The notes under the pieces were generated by a model. The model saw nothing but the letters and a program-made list of their open reading frames with translations. It had not been told where the DNA came from and did not search any database. Positions 9,305 to 18,831 of a DNA stretch of 64,000 nt are shown piece after piece. The stretch comes from Fuerstiella sp. (GTDB lineage Bacteria; Planctomycetota; Planctomycetia; Planctomycetales; Planctomycetaceae): NCBI GenBank assembly GCA_022447185.1, contig JAKVAY010000053.1:1-64000 (forward strand), given 5' to 3'. The position numbers were made by a program, and so were the translations under genes. The number at the start of each line of letters is the position of its first letter. Position 1 is the first letter of the stretch.

Positions 9305-10804
9305 ATGGGTAAGCCAACGGGCTTCAAGGAAATCGAGCGTAAAGTTCCTGCGGATCGCGACCCGCTGTTGCGCATCCTGGATTGGAATGAATTCCACAAT
9401 CACATGCCGGTAGAGGAATTGCAGGGGCAGGGTGCGCGCTGCATGGATTGTGGAGTTCCGTTCTGCCACACCGGGGAATTAATGTCTAACATGGCTTCAG
9501 GTTGTCCCATCAACAATCTGATCCCCGAATGGAATGATCTGGTTTACCGGGGTCACTGGCGTGAAGCGCTGGATCGTCTGCACATGACGAACAATTTTCC
9601 GGAATTCACCGGTCGTGTTTGTCCAGCCCCTTGCGAAGGCTCATGTTGTCTTGGAGTGATTGAACCTGCCGTCACCATCAAGTCCATCGAATGTGCAATT
9701 GTCGATCGTGGTTTTGAAGAAGGCTGGATTGTTCCGCGGCCACCGAAAGTTCGAACCGGCAAAACTGTTGCTGTTATCGGTTCAGGACCAGCCGGGCTGT
9801 CCTGTGCTGCGCAACTGAACAAAGTCGGGCATCTGGTCACCGTTTATGAACGGGATGACCGAATTGGGGGACTGTTGATGTACGGCATCCCCAACATGAA
9901 ACTCGATAAGAAACAGGTCGTCGATCGTCGTGTGAAGCTTCTGGAACAGGAAGGTATATCCTTTGTCGTGAATGCCGAAATCGGTAAAGACATCCCGGCT
10001 GATCAGCTTAGGGCGGACTTCGATGCTGTCGTCCTGTGTACCGGAGCAACCCGGCCGCGTGACCTGCCAATTCCTGGTCGGGAACTCAACGGTATCCACT
10101 ATGCCATGGATTTTCTGCGTCCAAACACGCGCAGCCTGCTGGATTCAAATCTTGAAGATGGCAATTACATCAGTGCTAAAGACAGGAATGTTGTCGTTAT
10201 TGGTGGTGGCGATACCGGAACCGATTGTCTGGGTACCTCCCTGCGACACGGTTGCAGGGGTATCGTCAACTTTGAAATTGTTGAACGTCCGTCGGCCGAA
10301 CGACGTGATGACAACCCGTGGCCAGAGTGGCCTCGGATATTCCGTGTTGACTATGGGCACGAAGAGGCTGCCGCAAAATTTGGCCAGGATCCACGTGAGT
10401 TCTGCGCTCAGACGATTGAATTCATTGGCGACGGCGATGGCAACGTCAGAGCTCTGAAGGCTTGTCAGGTCGACTGGCACCAGGTCACTGAAGGTGGTCC
10501 GCCGTTTGCCCCGATTCCGGGTTCGGAGAAAGAATATCCGGCTGATCTGGTGCTGCTGGCTATGGGATTCCTTGGGCCGGAAAGCGGACCTGGTGAACAG
10601 CTGGGCATAGAGATTCGCGAAGGACGAGGCGGTATGTCCTGGTTTACGGCCGAACATGAGCGATACACGACGAACGTGGACGGTGTGTTTGCTGCTGGTG
10701 ACTGTCGCCGTGGTCAAAGTCTGGTTGTCTGGGCGATCAACGAAGGACGAGGAGCTGCCCGCGAAGCCGATCGCTGGCTGAGGGGGGCCAGTGACCTGCC
10801 GTAG
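9305..10804 (+). CDS. gltD: Glutamate synthase (NADPH) small subunit
   Basis: 499 residues. The beta chain feeds NADPH electrons through FAD and 4Fe-4S clusters to GltB. N-terminal cluster cysteines are Cys46, Cys49, Cys54 and Cys67, then Cys106, Cys110 and Cys114 in CPAPCEGSC. The FAD motif GSGPAG is at 159-164, the second nucleotide motif GGGDTGTD is near 300, and the C-terminal [13 protein letters not shown] closes the FAD site. The start is ATG at 9305. Its stop lies only 6 bases from the stop of the convergent DAHP synthase gene, so the two transcripts must share or overlap their ends. Confidence 0.97.
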   Translation: MGKPTGFKEIERKVPADRDPLLRILDWNEFHNHMPVEELQGQGARCMDCGVPFCHTGELMSNMASGCPINNLIPEWNDLVYRGHWREALDRLHMTNNFPEFTGRVCPAPCEGSCCLGVIEPAVTIKSIECAIVDRGFEEGWIVPRPPKVRTGKTVAVIGSGPAGLSCAAQLNKVGHLVTVYERDDRIGGLLMYGIPNMKLDKKQVVDRRVKLLEQEGISFVVNAEIGKDIPADQLRADFDAVVLCTGATRPRDLPIPGRELNGIHYAMDFLRPNTRSLLDSNLEDGNYISAKDRNVVVIGGGDTGTDCLGTSLRHGCRGIVNFEIVERPSAERRDDNPWPEWPRIFRVDYGHEEAAAKFGQDPREFCAQTIEFIGDGDGNVRALKACQVDWHQVTEGGPPFAPIPGSEKEYPADLVLLAMGFLGPESGPGEQLGIEIREGRGGMSWFTAEHERYTTNVDGVFAAGDCRRGQSLVVWAINEGRGAAREADRWLRGASDLP

Positions 10805-10810
10805 CGCGGT

Positions 10811-11872
10811 CTATGCGTCCGCCAGCGCACTGCACGCAGACCTCAACAACTCTTCTGTTGCTTCAAAGCTGATGCAACCGTCGGTGATGGAGATGCCATA
10901 TTCCAGCGACGACGGGTCCCTGCCGAGCGATTGTTTACCGGCTCTCAGATTACTTTCCAGCATCAGACCAACAATCGTTTCGTTGCCGCCGACTCTCTGC
11001 CGAATCACATCGTTCCAAACGGCAGGCTGTTTCGTGTAGTCCTTATCCGAATTGGCGTGGCTGCAGTCGACCATGAATCGGGGAGGTAGTCCGGTCTCCG
11101 TCAACAGACGTTTGGCCTCTGCCAGGCTGGCTTCGTCGTAATTCGGTCCTGTGCGCCCGCCTCGGAGAATCAGATGCCCCAGCGAATTACCTTGCGTTTC
11201 GATGACACATGTCTTGCCGTCGTTGTCCATGCCCAGAAACCGATGTTCTGCCCGGGCGGTCTGCATGGCATTGATGGCCACTTCCAGACTGCCTTCGGTA
11301 CTGTTTTTGAAGCCTACCGGCATTGAAAGACCGCTGGCCATTTGTCGGTGGGTGGGTGATTCCGTTGTGCGCGCTCCAATTGACGCCAGCGTAATCAGAT
11401 CGGCGATGTACTGCGGCGTGATCGGTTCAAGCACTTCGCTGGCGGCAGGCAGCCCGAGTTCGGCTACGTTCAGCAGGATTCTGCGTCCAAGTTCCAGGCC
11501 CGTGGGCAGGTCGAATGTGTCGTTGAGGTGTGGGTCATTGATGAGGCCCTTCCACCCGATCGTGGTACGAGGCTTTTCGAAATATACCCGCATGACAACA
11601 ACAATTTGTTCCCGAACTTCACTGGCCACCGACTGCAGCCGTTCCGCATACTCCATCGCTACTTTTTCGCTGTGAATCGAGCAGGGACCAACGATCGCAA
11701 TCAAACGATGGTCTTCTCCCCGCAGGATACGGGCGACGGTTTGTCGGGAATCGTAAACCATCTGCACAGCTGCAGCTGACGCGGGAAGCTCAGCCTTGAG
11801 GCTGGCTGGTGACGTCAGGGGCGTCGTACCGACGATGTTGACATCCTGAAGAAGCTTTTGGGGTTCGGTCAT
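10811..11872 (-). CDS. aroG: 3-deoxy-7-phosphoheptulonate synthase, class I (AroF/G/H type)
   Basis: 353 residues. It condenses phosphoenolpyruvate and erythrose 4-phosphate, the first step of the shikimate pathway. Family motifs are intact: IVGPCSIHSEK (60-70), GWKGLINDP, MPVGFKNSTEGS, HLILRGGRTGPNYD and the metal-binding VDCSHANSDKDY. Length matches E. coli AroG (350). Enzymes of this type are usually feedback-inhibited by one aromatic amino acid, and which one applies here cannot be read, so the paralogue symbol is nominal. ATG start at 11872. It is transcribed toward gltD, and trmB lies 301 bases upstream in the same direction. Confidence 0.95.
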   Translation of the reverse strand: MTEPQKLLQDVNIVGTTPLTSPASLKAELPASAAAVQMVYDSRQTVARILRGEDHRLIAIVGPCSIHSEKVAMEYAERLQSVASEVREQIVVVMRVYFEKPRTTIGWKGLINDPHLNDTFDLPTGLELGRRILLNVAELGLPAASEVLEPITPQYIADLITLASIGARTTESPTHRQMASGLSMPVGFKNSTEGSLEVAINAMQTARAEHRFLGMDNDGKTCVIETQGNSLGHLILRGGRTGPNYDEASLAEAKRLLTETGLPPRFMVDCSHANSDKDYTKQPAVWNDVIRQRVGGNETIVGLMLESNLRAGKQSLGRDPSSLEYGISITDGCISFEATEELLRSACSALADA

Positions 11873-12173
11873 AGCCAGATCTAATGCGGTATTGCTGCAA
11901 CCAGGTTCGAGCAGTCGCCTCCGGTGCGCCGGGACTCCGTTGTCGCTCTGCCAGGATGCATGCCAACAAAACAGTAAAATGTCTTTCTATAAGACCTGAG
12001 AGCACAATTCGGCTGGTTTGCGAACCTGCCAGGTTCCCGGGTCTCAACCGGCTGCAAATCCGATATCCGATGCCGTTGACACGGCCAGTATTTGTTGGAG
12101 CAGCGATGCGATCAATTGCTGAGTCGCAATTCCCTGGAATCCGGAATTAATCCGTCGAATGGATCCAATCGAG
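11873..12173. other. Gap between trmB and the DAHP synthase gene
   Basis: 301 bases between two minus-strand genes. It should hold the DAHP synthase promoter. No tRNA, hairpin with T-run or recognised leader was found. Confidence 0.4.
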
Positions 12174-12830
12174 TTAACGGGTAATTCGCTGCCACAGTCC
12201 GCGATAGATGGGCAGTCCGAGTTGTCTCTTCTTGCGTTCAAAACTGGTCTGGTAGTCCATGTCGTGTTCAGCTTCACGTTCTGCAGGTGGGGACAGCGTA
12301 TCGAACTGCGGATGTTCATTCATCAGCTGGCGAATTATCTCAAAGTATTCCGCTACATCGCTCCACGAATGCACACAGCCACCGTCTTCCAGAACCATTG
12401 CCAGCAGATCGACGAAACCTGCCGTGAACAGACGGCGCTTGTGATGCCGTTTCTTCCACCAGGGATCCGGGAAGTACACATGAGCTGCTGCGACGGACCC
12501 AGGCTGAATCAGCTTCGCCAGAACGATTTTGCAGTCGCCGCCAATGATACGGGCATTCGGTTGTTCCCGCTTAAAGAGCCGCATGGCACCGCGACGACCT
12601 TCGCGATAGTCAATTTCGATGCCCAGAAAATTTTTCTCCGGATGGCGCTCAGATGCATTGACTGTAAACAGTCCTCGTCCGCAGCCGATGTCGAGCTGAA
12701 CCGGCCGGTCATTGCCAAAGAAACTTGACCAGTTGAGCGAGTCACCGACATCTGTGATGGTCTGAAACCATGGCTTAAGTGGTTTAATAGGGGCAGTCTG
12801 CATTCCGGACGCCTCGAATTGCCTGTCCAT
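12174..12830 (-). CDS. trmB: tRNA (guanine-N7-)-methyltransferase
   Basis: 218 residues. It methylates G46 of tRNA at N7 using S-adenosylmethionine. The SAM-binding motif LDIGCGRG is at 46-53. The diagnostic TrmB motif FPDPWWKKRHHKRRL follows, and FLGIEIDYREG and GGDCKIVL complete the Rossmann fold. Length is normal for bacterial TrmB. The ATG at 12830 has no strong ribosome site. It stands alone, with gaps of about 300 and 260 bases on either side. Confidence 0.95.
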   Translation of the reverse strand: MDRQFEASGMQTAPIKPLKPWFQTITDVGDSLNWSSFFGNDRPVQLDIGCGRGLFTVNASERHPEKNFLGIEIDYREGRRGAMRLFKREQPNARIIGGDCKIVLAKLIQPGSVAAAHVYFPDPWWKKRHHKRRLFTAGFVDLLAMVLEDGGCVHSWSDVAEYFEIIRQLMNEHPQFDTLSPPAEREAEHDMDYQTSFERKKRQLGLPIYRGLWQRITR

Positions 12831-13091
12831 TGATAACCGACACAGTCATGATTGTTCTCGTCCCTCATCATTTTCGCGTCGTCAAAACCGTTGGAAAATT
12901 GGAATTCGACGAAATTGTAAGATCGGATCGGAGTGATCTGACGCGGGAACGGCAGAGCAAGACACATTCTCAGGCGAGCGGACGGCTATTTATCCGGTAA
13001 GCGTGGACGTTAAGTCCGTTTTTCCAGTGTCGGACACCAAACCGGGTGTGTGATTACCCGACACGCTGGTATGTTCACTGACGCCGCTCGT

Positions 13092-14207
13092 CTATCGTCC
13101 GAACAGTCGGGGCAGCGGGAACATTCCGAGGAATTTGCGGTGATGAGGTTTCCTGTTACCGGCCTCGGTAAACGGTGACGCATCCGCTGAGTCCGACCAA
13201 TCCGGTTCAGCCGGCGTTCCATCGACTGTAAAGACCGGTTGGGTCCATGCAGTCTGAGCCGCTCTGTGATCCGGCTGGAACTCGGGTGGAAGGAGTGAAA
13301 TCGAGCCGGGCGCTCGTCGATTGGTTGATGCCTGCTGACCGTCAGCGACTCGTATGCGGGCGGCCATTTCGCGCAAAGTAAGATTTTCACCGTTTGGAAC
13401 GCTTGGCACGACCCACAGTGCGGTGTCAATCGAAGGATTCGTGTTGATTCTGGAAAACGACAACGTCAGTTCTGTGTTGCTCCCGGGAAGTATCAGACGA
13501 ACTCTTCGCGGAAGCAAATGACCGTTGAAGTCCTGATGGTTGCTGAGCAGAGCCCGTACGATCGCGGCCCCATTCCGGTCGAACGCAACATGTTCGCGAA
13601 CAACTCGCTTTTCCCGATCAACTTTGATTACATATCGATGAGCGTTATGACCGTTCGATTTTCGGACCGAACTCAGCCAAAGTTCTTTGCCGTGCGGATC
13701 GGATGCCCTTTCCAGAACATAGTCATTTGCATCAAGCTGCTTTACGCCCAGCACAAGCATTAACCAGTCCGGGTCAATGTATGGAACCCGAACCTGCGAA
13801 GGAAGTTCCTGCAGGAGGCGAGAATCTTCGTGCCGCCAGGAAATCACACCGTGATGACCTGGAGAACTCTGGAACCAGCAATGCTCTGAATTTGCTCCCA
13901 TATCGGCTGATGCAACCAGACTGGTTGCAGTGAGATGAAAGCGGTTGGGGTACTCGCAGGCAATGTTTCCCTTCATCGTCGGAACATGCAGCACACCAGG
14001 AAATCGAGCCGTCAGACGCACGTCTGTACATTGCCAGGCTTTTAAATTTCCAGACTGCTGATTGAGGTGATCGATGAGGTCGTCGCACGATACGTCCATA
14101 GGCAGAGGAGGATCAGCCGGAGGCGCACTTTGATGTGTCCACGATGCAACATGGCAACCGGAACAAAAAAGTGCCACTGCAATGACAACAGATATGTTTC
14201 TGATCAT
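13092..14207 (-). CDS. Predicted lipoprotein of unknown function
   Basis: 371 residues from the ATG at 14207. A GTG four codons upstream is possible, but the ATG gives a standard lipoprotein signal, MIRNISVVIAVALFCSGC, with a lipobox at LFCSGC and GGGG about 8 bases upstream. The mature part looks beta-rich (LTARFPGVLHVPTMKGNIACEYPNRFHLTA), reminiscent of LolA/LppX-like lipid-binding folds, but I cannot confirm that. The last 80 residues are proline-rich and probably disordered. It follows the 159-residue conserved gene by 52 bases on the same strand, so the two may form an operon. Function unknown. Confidence 0.75.
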   Translation of the reverse strand: MIRNISVVIAVALFCSGCHVASWTHQSAPPADPPLPMDVSCDDLIDHLNQQSGNLKAWQCTDVRLTARFPGVLHVPTMKGNIACEYPNRFHLTATSLVASADMGANSEHCWFQSSPGHHGVISWRHEDSRLLQELPSQVRVPYIDPDWLMLVLGVKQLDANDYVLERASDPHGKELWLSSVRKSNGHNAHRYVIKVDREKRVVREHVAFDRNGAAIVRALLSNHQDFNGHLLPRRVRLILPGSNTELTLSFSRINTNPSIDTALWVVPSVPNGENLTLREMAARIRVADGQQASTNRRAPGSISLLPPEFQPDHRAAQTAWTQPVFTVDGTPAEPDWSDSADASPFTEAGNRKPHHRKFLGMFPLPRLFGR

Positions 14208-14218
14208 TTCTGACCCCA

Positions 14219-14246
14219 CAGTCCGGTGACTGTTTTTTCCGGACTG
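14219..14246. promoter_or_regulatory. Inverted repeat between two minus-strand genes
   Basis: CAGTCCGG at 14219-14226 pairs perfectly with CCGGACTG at 14239-14246 around a 12-base loop holding six T's on the plus strand. It sits in the 52-base spacer just before the lipoprotein start, so it could modulate readthrough or lipoprotein translation. On the transcribed (minus) strand the loop is A-rich and there is no T-run after the stem, so it is not a classic terminator. Confidence 0.35.
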
Positions 14247-14259
14247 CTTCCGATCGATG

Positions 14260-14739
14260 TCATGTTACCGAACCGGAAAACAATTGATTCTGCAACTCTT
14301 CAATCCGGTCATCGGACAAATCCCTTTCCAGCACTTCAAATGGTCCTTCACCCCCGGTGCCGATCAGTCGCATGGCCTGGTGATCGCCCACGACGATTGA
14401 TTGTTCCAGCTGCAGACGGCGTTTTCGCATCAGCAACAGAGCCAGAACATATTGATAGTCCTGTTCGACTTTATTCGGGGATTCGCACAGCTGGATGAAG
14501 TAGTCAAACAATGAGTCTGTATCGAAAGTGTTTACGGAGCCGGAGTTGCGTTCCGGCACGACACTTTGCCAATATCCGATCATTCCATCCGGAGGGCCCG
14601 ACCAGGACTCATCGCAGTAGTCCTGTCGCACTACACGACCATCAAGCTCGATCAGTACAGACCAGCAAAGTTGCCCGGCGAGCAGCTCCCGACCGGAAGA
14701 TGCACAGGTTTTACTAACTGGCCGTACGCTGAAGTCCAT
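14260..14739 (-). CDS. Conserved small planctomycete-type protein, function unknown
   Basis: 159 residues, ATG at 14739. The N-terminal block VSKTCASSGRELLAGQLCWSVL, then a charged turn and VRQDYCDESWSGPPDGMIGYWQS, resembles a family of short uncharacterised proteins I associate with planctomycetes; this is from memory and not checked. The Cys-x2-Ser-Gly-Arg-Glu then Gly-x2-(Cys/Phe) pattern looks like a degenerate treble-clef or zinc-ribbon half. A helical middle section follows (QDYQYVLALLLMRKRRLQLE). There is no signal peptide. It precedes the lipoprotein gene and probably shares its transcript. Confidence 0.75.
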   Translation of the reverse strand: MDFSVRPVSKTCASSGRELLAGQLCWSVLIELDGRVVRQDYCDESWSGPPDGMIGYWQSVVPERNSGSVNTFDTDSLFDYFIQLCESPNKVEQDYQYVLALLLMRKRRLQLEQSIVVGDHQAMRLIGTGGEGPFEVLERDLSDDRIEELQNQLFSGSVT

Positions 14740-15285
14740 TTCAACCGGGGTCCAGGATCAAGGGAATGACGTGGCGCGAACGCCACTCCACAATCCGCTT
14801 GGGCATCGTTTCAACAGCAGAAGATGGATATTATTGATCGTACGACATGTGTGGAATCTCACCAATATCAACATTTGTTGCCTCTGAACGACTGCCGGTT
14901 CTCTTCGGACCGGCGTTTGGCAAGACGTTCTGGTCGCCGAAAACGCACTATTTTCCGTAATACCATTTTTGTTATTAAGTTTTGCATTTTGACTTTTTCA
15001 TCAAAGATGCCACAATTCCCCATATCTGCTTGGCGAATTCACGGACTACTACGATCTCCATGCTTTCCCATGTCGGATTCAGGCGTTGCACATTTGCAGC
15101 TACGCGATGGAAAACGAAATTGAGTTCTTGACGGCAACCTGTTTCGGGGAAAGAGTAACAGCGAAGCAACATCGCTGTGCTGAACGGGTTGATTTCGCAA
15201 AATGAAAACGGTCAGTGTCCCGGACTGACATCTCTGAAAAAGTGTTGTTAACCAGTTGTAGAAGCCCAACAAGAGGAAACCGATC
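14740..15285. other. Divergent intergenic region with AT-rich segment and 5'-leader hairpin
   Basis: 546 bases between divergent genes. Bases 14950-15000 are unusually AT-rich for this window and may mark a promoter. A small hairpin, GTCAGT at 15211-15216 against ACTGAC at 15224-15229, lies about 57 bases before the cysteine-rich gene and would be in its leader. No gene or known RNA was recognised. Confidence 0.4.
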
Positions 15286-15702
15286 ATGAAAAAATTACTG
15301 GCACTGTGCCTGACGCTGGCGATCGGCGGAACGGCATTCGGACTGGATCATCATCTGGAGCCGGTACCCGAAGCTTCGGACGGCGCCGTGGAATTGTTCC
15401 AGTGTGTGAAATACAAAGATCTTGACGAAATGGCACCCTGTGCTGTTCCAAAGATCATTCAGGTGTTGGATCCCTGTGCCTGCAAAGACGCTTGTAAAGA
15501 CCCGTGCAGTTGTTGTGAGCCTAAGTGCGTTTCCATTCGGATTTGTGTACCGCCACCGTGTAAGTGTAATTGTGAATGTGAGTGTGAGGGTGAGCGAGTG
15601 AAGGTCAGGAAGAATGGGACCCGCATCAACTATGATTACGGTGAATACGAAGTCGATGTGCGAGTGAAGGATGGCTACATTGAAGTCGACTATCAGGACT
15701 AG
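15286..15702 (+). CDS. Small secreted cysteine-rich protein, unknown function
   Basis: 138 residues with a clear signal peptide (MKKLLALCLTLAIGGTAFG). The start is fixed by AGAGGA 8 bases before the ATG. The mature part has about 15 cysteines in roughly 60 residues (40, 52, 64, 66, 70, 74, 76, 77, 81, 87, 92, 94, 96, 98, 100), including a strict alternation CxCxCxCxC at 92-100. A short beta-like tail rich in Tyr and Asp follows (INYDYGEYEVDVRVKDG). Such density suggests either metal binding, as in metallothioneins, or disulphide cross-linking in the planctomycete envelope, whose proteins are known to be cysteine-rich. It has its own strong terminator. I know no named family. Confidence 0.85.
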   Translation: MKKLLALCLTLAIGGTAFGLDHHLEPVPEASDGAVELFQCVKYKDLDEMAPCAVPKIIQVLDPCACKDACKDPCSCCEPKCVSIRICVPPPCKCNCECECEGERVKVRKNGTRINYDYGEYEVDVRVKDGYIEVDYQD

Positions 15703-15877
15703 TGTGTCTTTAATGTCTGATTTTGCGGTTCTGTAGCCGAACTCGGGCATTTTCGATTTGCAGACCATCCGGAGTCTCACGACTTCAGTCGTACCACAAT
15801 TCTCAGGCTTGACAAAGCACCGGCAGCGTCTTGGTCCGAATAGTTGTACGCCGGTCTGCACGAACGACCCAAAGACA

Positions 15878-15907
15878 GGGAGAACGCTCAAGCGTTCTCC
15901 CTTTTTT
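15878..15907 (+). terminator. Strong intrinsic terminator
   Basis: GGGAGAACGC pairs perfectly with GCGTTCTCCC around a TCAA loop (15878-15901), followed by six T's. It lies 175 bases after the cysteine-rich gene and insulates it from the zinc-ribbon gene. The rest of the 15703-16071 gap shows nothing else. This is the most convincing terminator in the window. Confidence 0.9.
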
Positions 15908-16071
15908 CGTGGACTGGGCGCCGTTTCCGGACAAAGTCGGCATCTTTTGAGTTTGCTGAATTTCCGCGGATTGAGGAAACTTGCGCCCCATTTCGCGTTT
16001 CCTGAACCTTGCACGGATGTCCAGCGCGCACCAGGATGTGGGACTCTGCGCCAGTACTAAAAGGGTTAACT

Positions 16072-18540
16072 ATGGACCTGCCCACATGTCCATCCTGCGG
16101 TCAGTCCGTTCTCGATGATGAGCCTGTTTCGTGCCCATTCTGCGGTGCCGCCATGGATGGATCTTCGGGCCCCGTGGCTGCTCCTGGTCCGGTTTCGTCG
16201 AGAAAGAAGAAGCGATCTGCTGAGACTGCGCAGCAACAGTCGGATCCGCCATCATCGTCAAAACAAAGGTCGCAGGTTGGTGCGCAGGACGACGACCCGT
16301 TTGACATTGCAGAATTCCCGCAGGCACATCGAGCAATTGCCTGCTCTCCGAGGCGTACAAAATCACGTCCGGTACGTGCCATCTGTCCCATGTGCGACAC
16401 GCGAGGATATGTTCCGCGATCTGCAGTCGGCCGACAGGTGAAGTGTTTTAATCCCGATTGTATGGTTCCATTGTTTACGGTGCCGGAACCGGAAAAATTA
16501 AAATCGAAAACTTTATCGACGCGAATCAGTGATCAGGCTGCAGAGCAGGAACAGCACCTCACGGGTCCCGCAAACGACCGCAGTTCTGTGACCATGTACG
16601 GTGTCCTTGGTTGTATTCTGCTGATATCCGGTGTGGGACTAAAATTCTATCTTGATCGCGAACCGGACAACGAGCATCTGAGCAGGCCTATTGAACTTCC
16701 AGAGGTTTCGGTTGCTGAAAGTGATGATGCCACAAGAGTTGACGCCGACACATCGCCTGACACCAACGACACATCTGATAATAAGACAATGATACGGCGA
16801 CTGACCGACCAAATGGTCCGATCGGCGCAAATGAGTGTGAATCGAGACAAGGCGCTGTGTCGCCGACTGACGGCGGATGCGTTTCTGCGACTTGGTGACG
16901 AGGAACGTGTCCGCAAAGAATTTAGTCAGTTGCGAGTGGTGTCACATCAGCGCAATCTTCGCCGTGAGTACTACAGAATCAAGCCGTTGGCCAGGAGCTA
17001 CTGGACGGCGCTCAGGAGAGATGACCCTGCACTCACTGACTCGGTCTTCAATATGGCAGAACCAGACGCTGCAACGATTCCAAAGACCGGGATGCTTGCT
17101 GTTGAAGCCGCTATTCATTGGGGGGCGGTTTTGGTTCAGCGTGGCCAGGCCGAAACAGCTCAGCAACTTGTCGAACGTCTAAGAATTGATCGCTCTGTCC
17201 GTCGACGGGTCGATGAACTCAATCGGTCCGTCTGGTCAGCGATGATCACGTCTGCGACTGAGGTCGGGCAGCCGTCAGATTCACCAATCCTCACAATCAC
17301 CTGGGCAAACCCGATTGCGACGGCTATCGCAGTAGAATTGTCACTACAGGGTCAGTGGATACCGGCAGTTTCCTGGGCAGCATCGTGGAATGATCGAAAT
17401 ATTCAGACCGATTTGTTGGCGGAAACAGCACGACAGGCAATCCGTTTACAGGCTCCGGCGGGTGTGATTGAGGCAATCGCTGACGCGACTAAGGGTGATC
17501 ACGCGGACCAGCAGCGCGTTCAGGCAGTGCTGGCACAGTTATCAGACGAACGTCTGAAGACAGCAGTTGACGGAATTAAGCCAGCCGAGAACACAATAGC
17601 TGGGGGAATGCCGACGGTTGGTGAATTGCTGCGATTTCGAAAACCAGATGTCTCAGCAAGTCGTGAGAATGCCCGTGTGCTGATGGAGCTGGGAAGGAGC
17701 GCAGCACTAAGGGAGCAGACGGAACTTGCGGCTGAAATGATCTTGAATATGTTCGACCGTCTGCATACTGCTCTTCCTTCCACAATGGCTGTCAGGGAAG
17801 CTTCCGGAGAACTGGATCGGTCTGATGATCTCATTCGAGCTCGAATTCGCAGTTTTCTGGGGACGTCTGAATCGGCGAACATTACTCCGGAATTCTACAA
17901 CTATCGGGGGGGGCTTGACCGTCTTGCTGCAGCGGTTGAATCACGTCGGCTTTTTCTGATTCAACTGTTATGTGGAATCGTGGAGCTCGACGGCGGAGAA
18001 AGTCTGAACTTGGCTCTGAAACAGAGCGATTCGCTGATGGCTGAATTAACACTTGATTCGCTGTGTCATCTGATTGCTGCGGAAGCCGTCCATGCTGGAG
18101 GCGGAACGCCTGAACTGGCGAAGATCACTTCTCCCCGGGTTGTCCGCGGTCAGCGCACTCATCCACTGGCTGAAGACCCAGTAGCGTCGGCTTGGCTGAT
18201 TGCGGAACAATCTGCTCGGGAGGGGTATAACAAGACACTTTTCAACCCGTTTGAATCCACACAGAACCTCCCTGGACTGCAAGCATGTCTTCAGCGCAGA
18301 ATCACAGAATCAAGAGCAGTCGATGCGGATCTAAATATTCTGACAGCTGCAGTTTCCATACGGAATGTGACTTGTCGGGAAAACTCTTTGTGGACTGCGG
18401 CGGCCTGGCTGGCCCGGATCGGGCATGCTGCCGAGGTCGAGTCATGGACTGACACGGCCCACCTGTCGGCAACCGATCGAGCTTTAACTCTGTCAGGCAT
18501 CATCGCTGGTCTGGAGATATCAAAACCAGTTACGGAATGA
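16072..18540 (+). CDS. Zinc-ribbon membrane protein with large C-terminal helical region, unknown function
   Basis: 822 residues. The frame extends 21 codons upstream, but the ATG at 16072 starts directly on the zinc ribbon MDLPTCPSCG and is preferred. Ribbon 1: Cys6, Cys9, Cys21, Cys24. A Lys- and Ser-rich linker leads to ribbon 2: Cys105, Cys108, Cys125, Cys130. One membrane segment lies at about 174-194 (GVLGCILLISGVGLKFYL). The remaining 620 residues are soluble and helix-rich, possibly TPR-like, with no motif I recognise. Ribbons would be cytoplasmic and the big domain outside. This layout resembles planctomycete proteins of unknown role. It is isolated by a terminator upstream and about 290 bases downstream. 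Confidence 0.8.
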   Translation: MDLPTCPSCGQSVLDDEPVSCPFCGAAMDGSSGPVAAPGPVSSRKKKRSAETAQQQSDPPSSSKQRSQVGAQDDDPFDIAEFPQAHRAIACSPRRTKSRPVRAICPMCDTRGYVPRSAVGRQVKCFNPDCMVPLFTVPEPEKLKSKTLSTRISDQAAEQEQHLTGPANDRSSVTMYGVLGCILLISGVGLKFYLDREPDNEHLSRPIELPEVSVAESDDATRVDADTSPDTNDTSDNKTMIRRLTDQMVRSAQMSVNRDKALCRRLTADAFLRLGDEERVRKEFSQLRVVSHQRNLRREYYRIKPLARSYWTALRRDDPALTDSVFNMAEPDAATIPKTGMLAVEAAIHWGAVLVQRGQAETAQQLVERLRIDRSVRRRVDELNRSVWSAMITSATEVGQPSDSPILTITWANPIATAIAVELSLQGQWIPAVSWAASWNDRNIQTDLLAETARQAIRLQAPAGVIEAIADATKGDHADQQRVQAVLAQLSDERLKTAVDGIKPAENTIAGGMPTVGELLRFRKPDVSASRENARVLMELGRSAALREQTELAAEMILNMFDRLHTALPSTMAVREASGELDRSDDLIRARIRSFLGTSESANITPEFYNYRGGLDRLAAAVESRRLFLIQLLCGIVELDGGESLNLALKQSDSLMAELTLDSLCHLIAAEAVHAGGGTPELAKITSPRVVRGQRTHPLAEDPVASAWLIAEQSAREGYNKTLFNPFESTQNLPGLQACLQRRITESRAVDADLNILTAAVSIRNVTCRENSLWTAAAWLARIGHAAEVESWTDTAHLSATDRALTLSGIIAGLEISKPVTE

Positions 18541-18724
18541 TGTCCGATTCAAGTCTGTGTCTGCGCACTGCACACGTTTGAGTGGTGATTAAATCTGCAA
18601 ACGGTGAATCTGGATCAACACAAGAACACAGATAACGAGATGTTATGACTGCAAAGGCAGCTGTCAGTGAATTGCAGAGTCTGCGGCTCTCCTCCCTGTT
18701 TGATTGCCATTACTGTATTTTACG

Positions 18725-18753
18725 TTGACAATACCGGAGCTCAGATCATCAAT
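18725..18753 (+). promoter_or_regulatory. Possible sigma-70-type promoter for the TIM-barrel/TPR operon
   Basis: TTGACA at 18725-18730 matches the -35 consensus exactly. A 17-base spacer leads to ATCAAT at 18748-18753, a weak -10 match, about 80 bases before the first gene of the operon. Confidence 0.25.
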
Positions 18754-18831
18754 CCGCAACACAACGGAGTCGCAGGACAGCGATAGACTGAGCACACTAT
18801 GACCTGCTGCTGTTTCCCGGGTGAGCCATTC

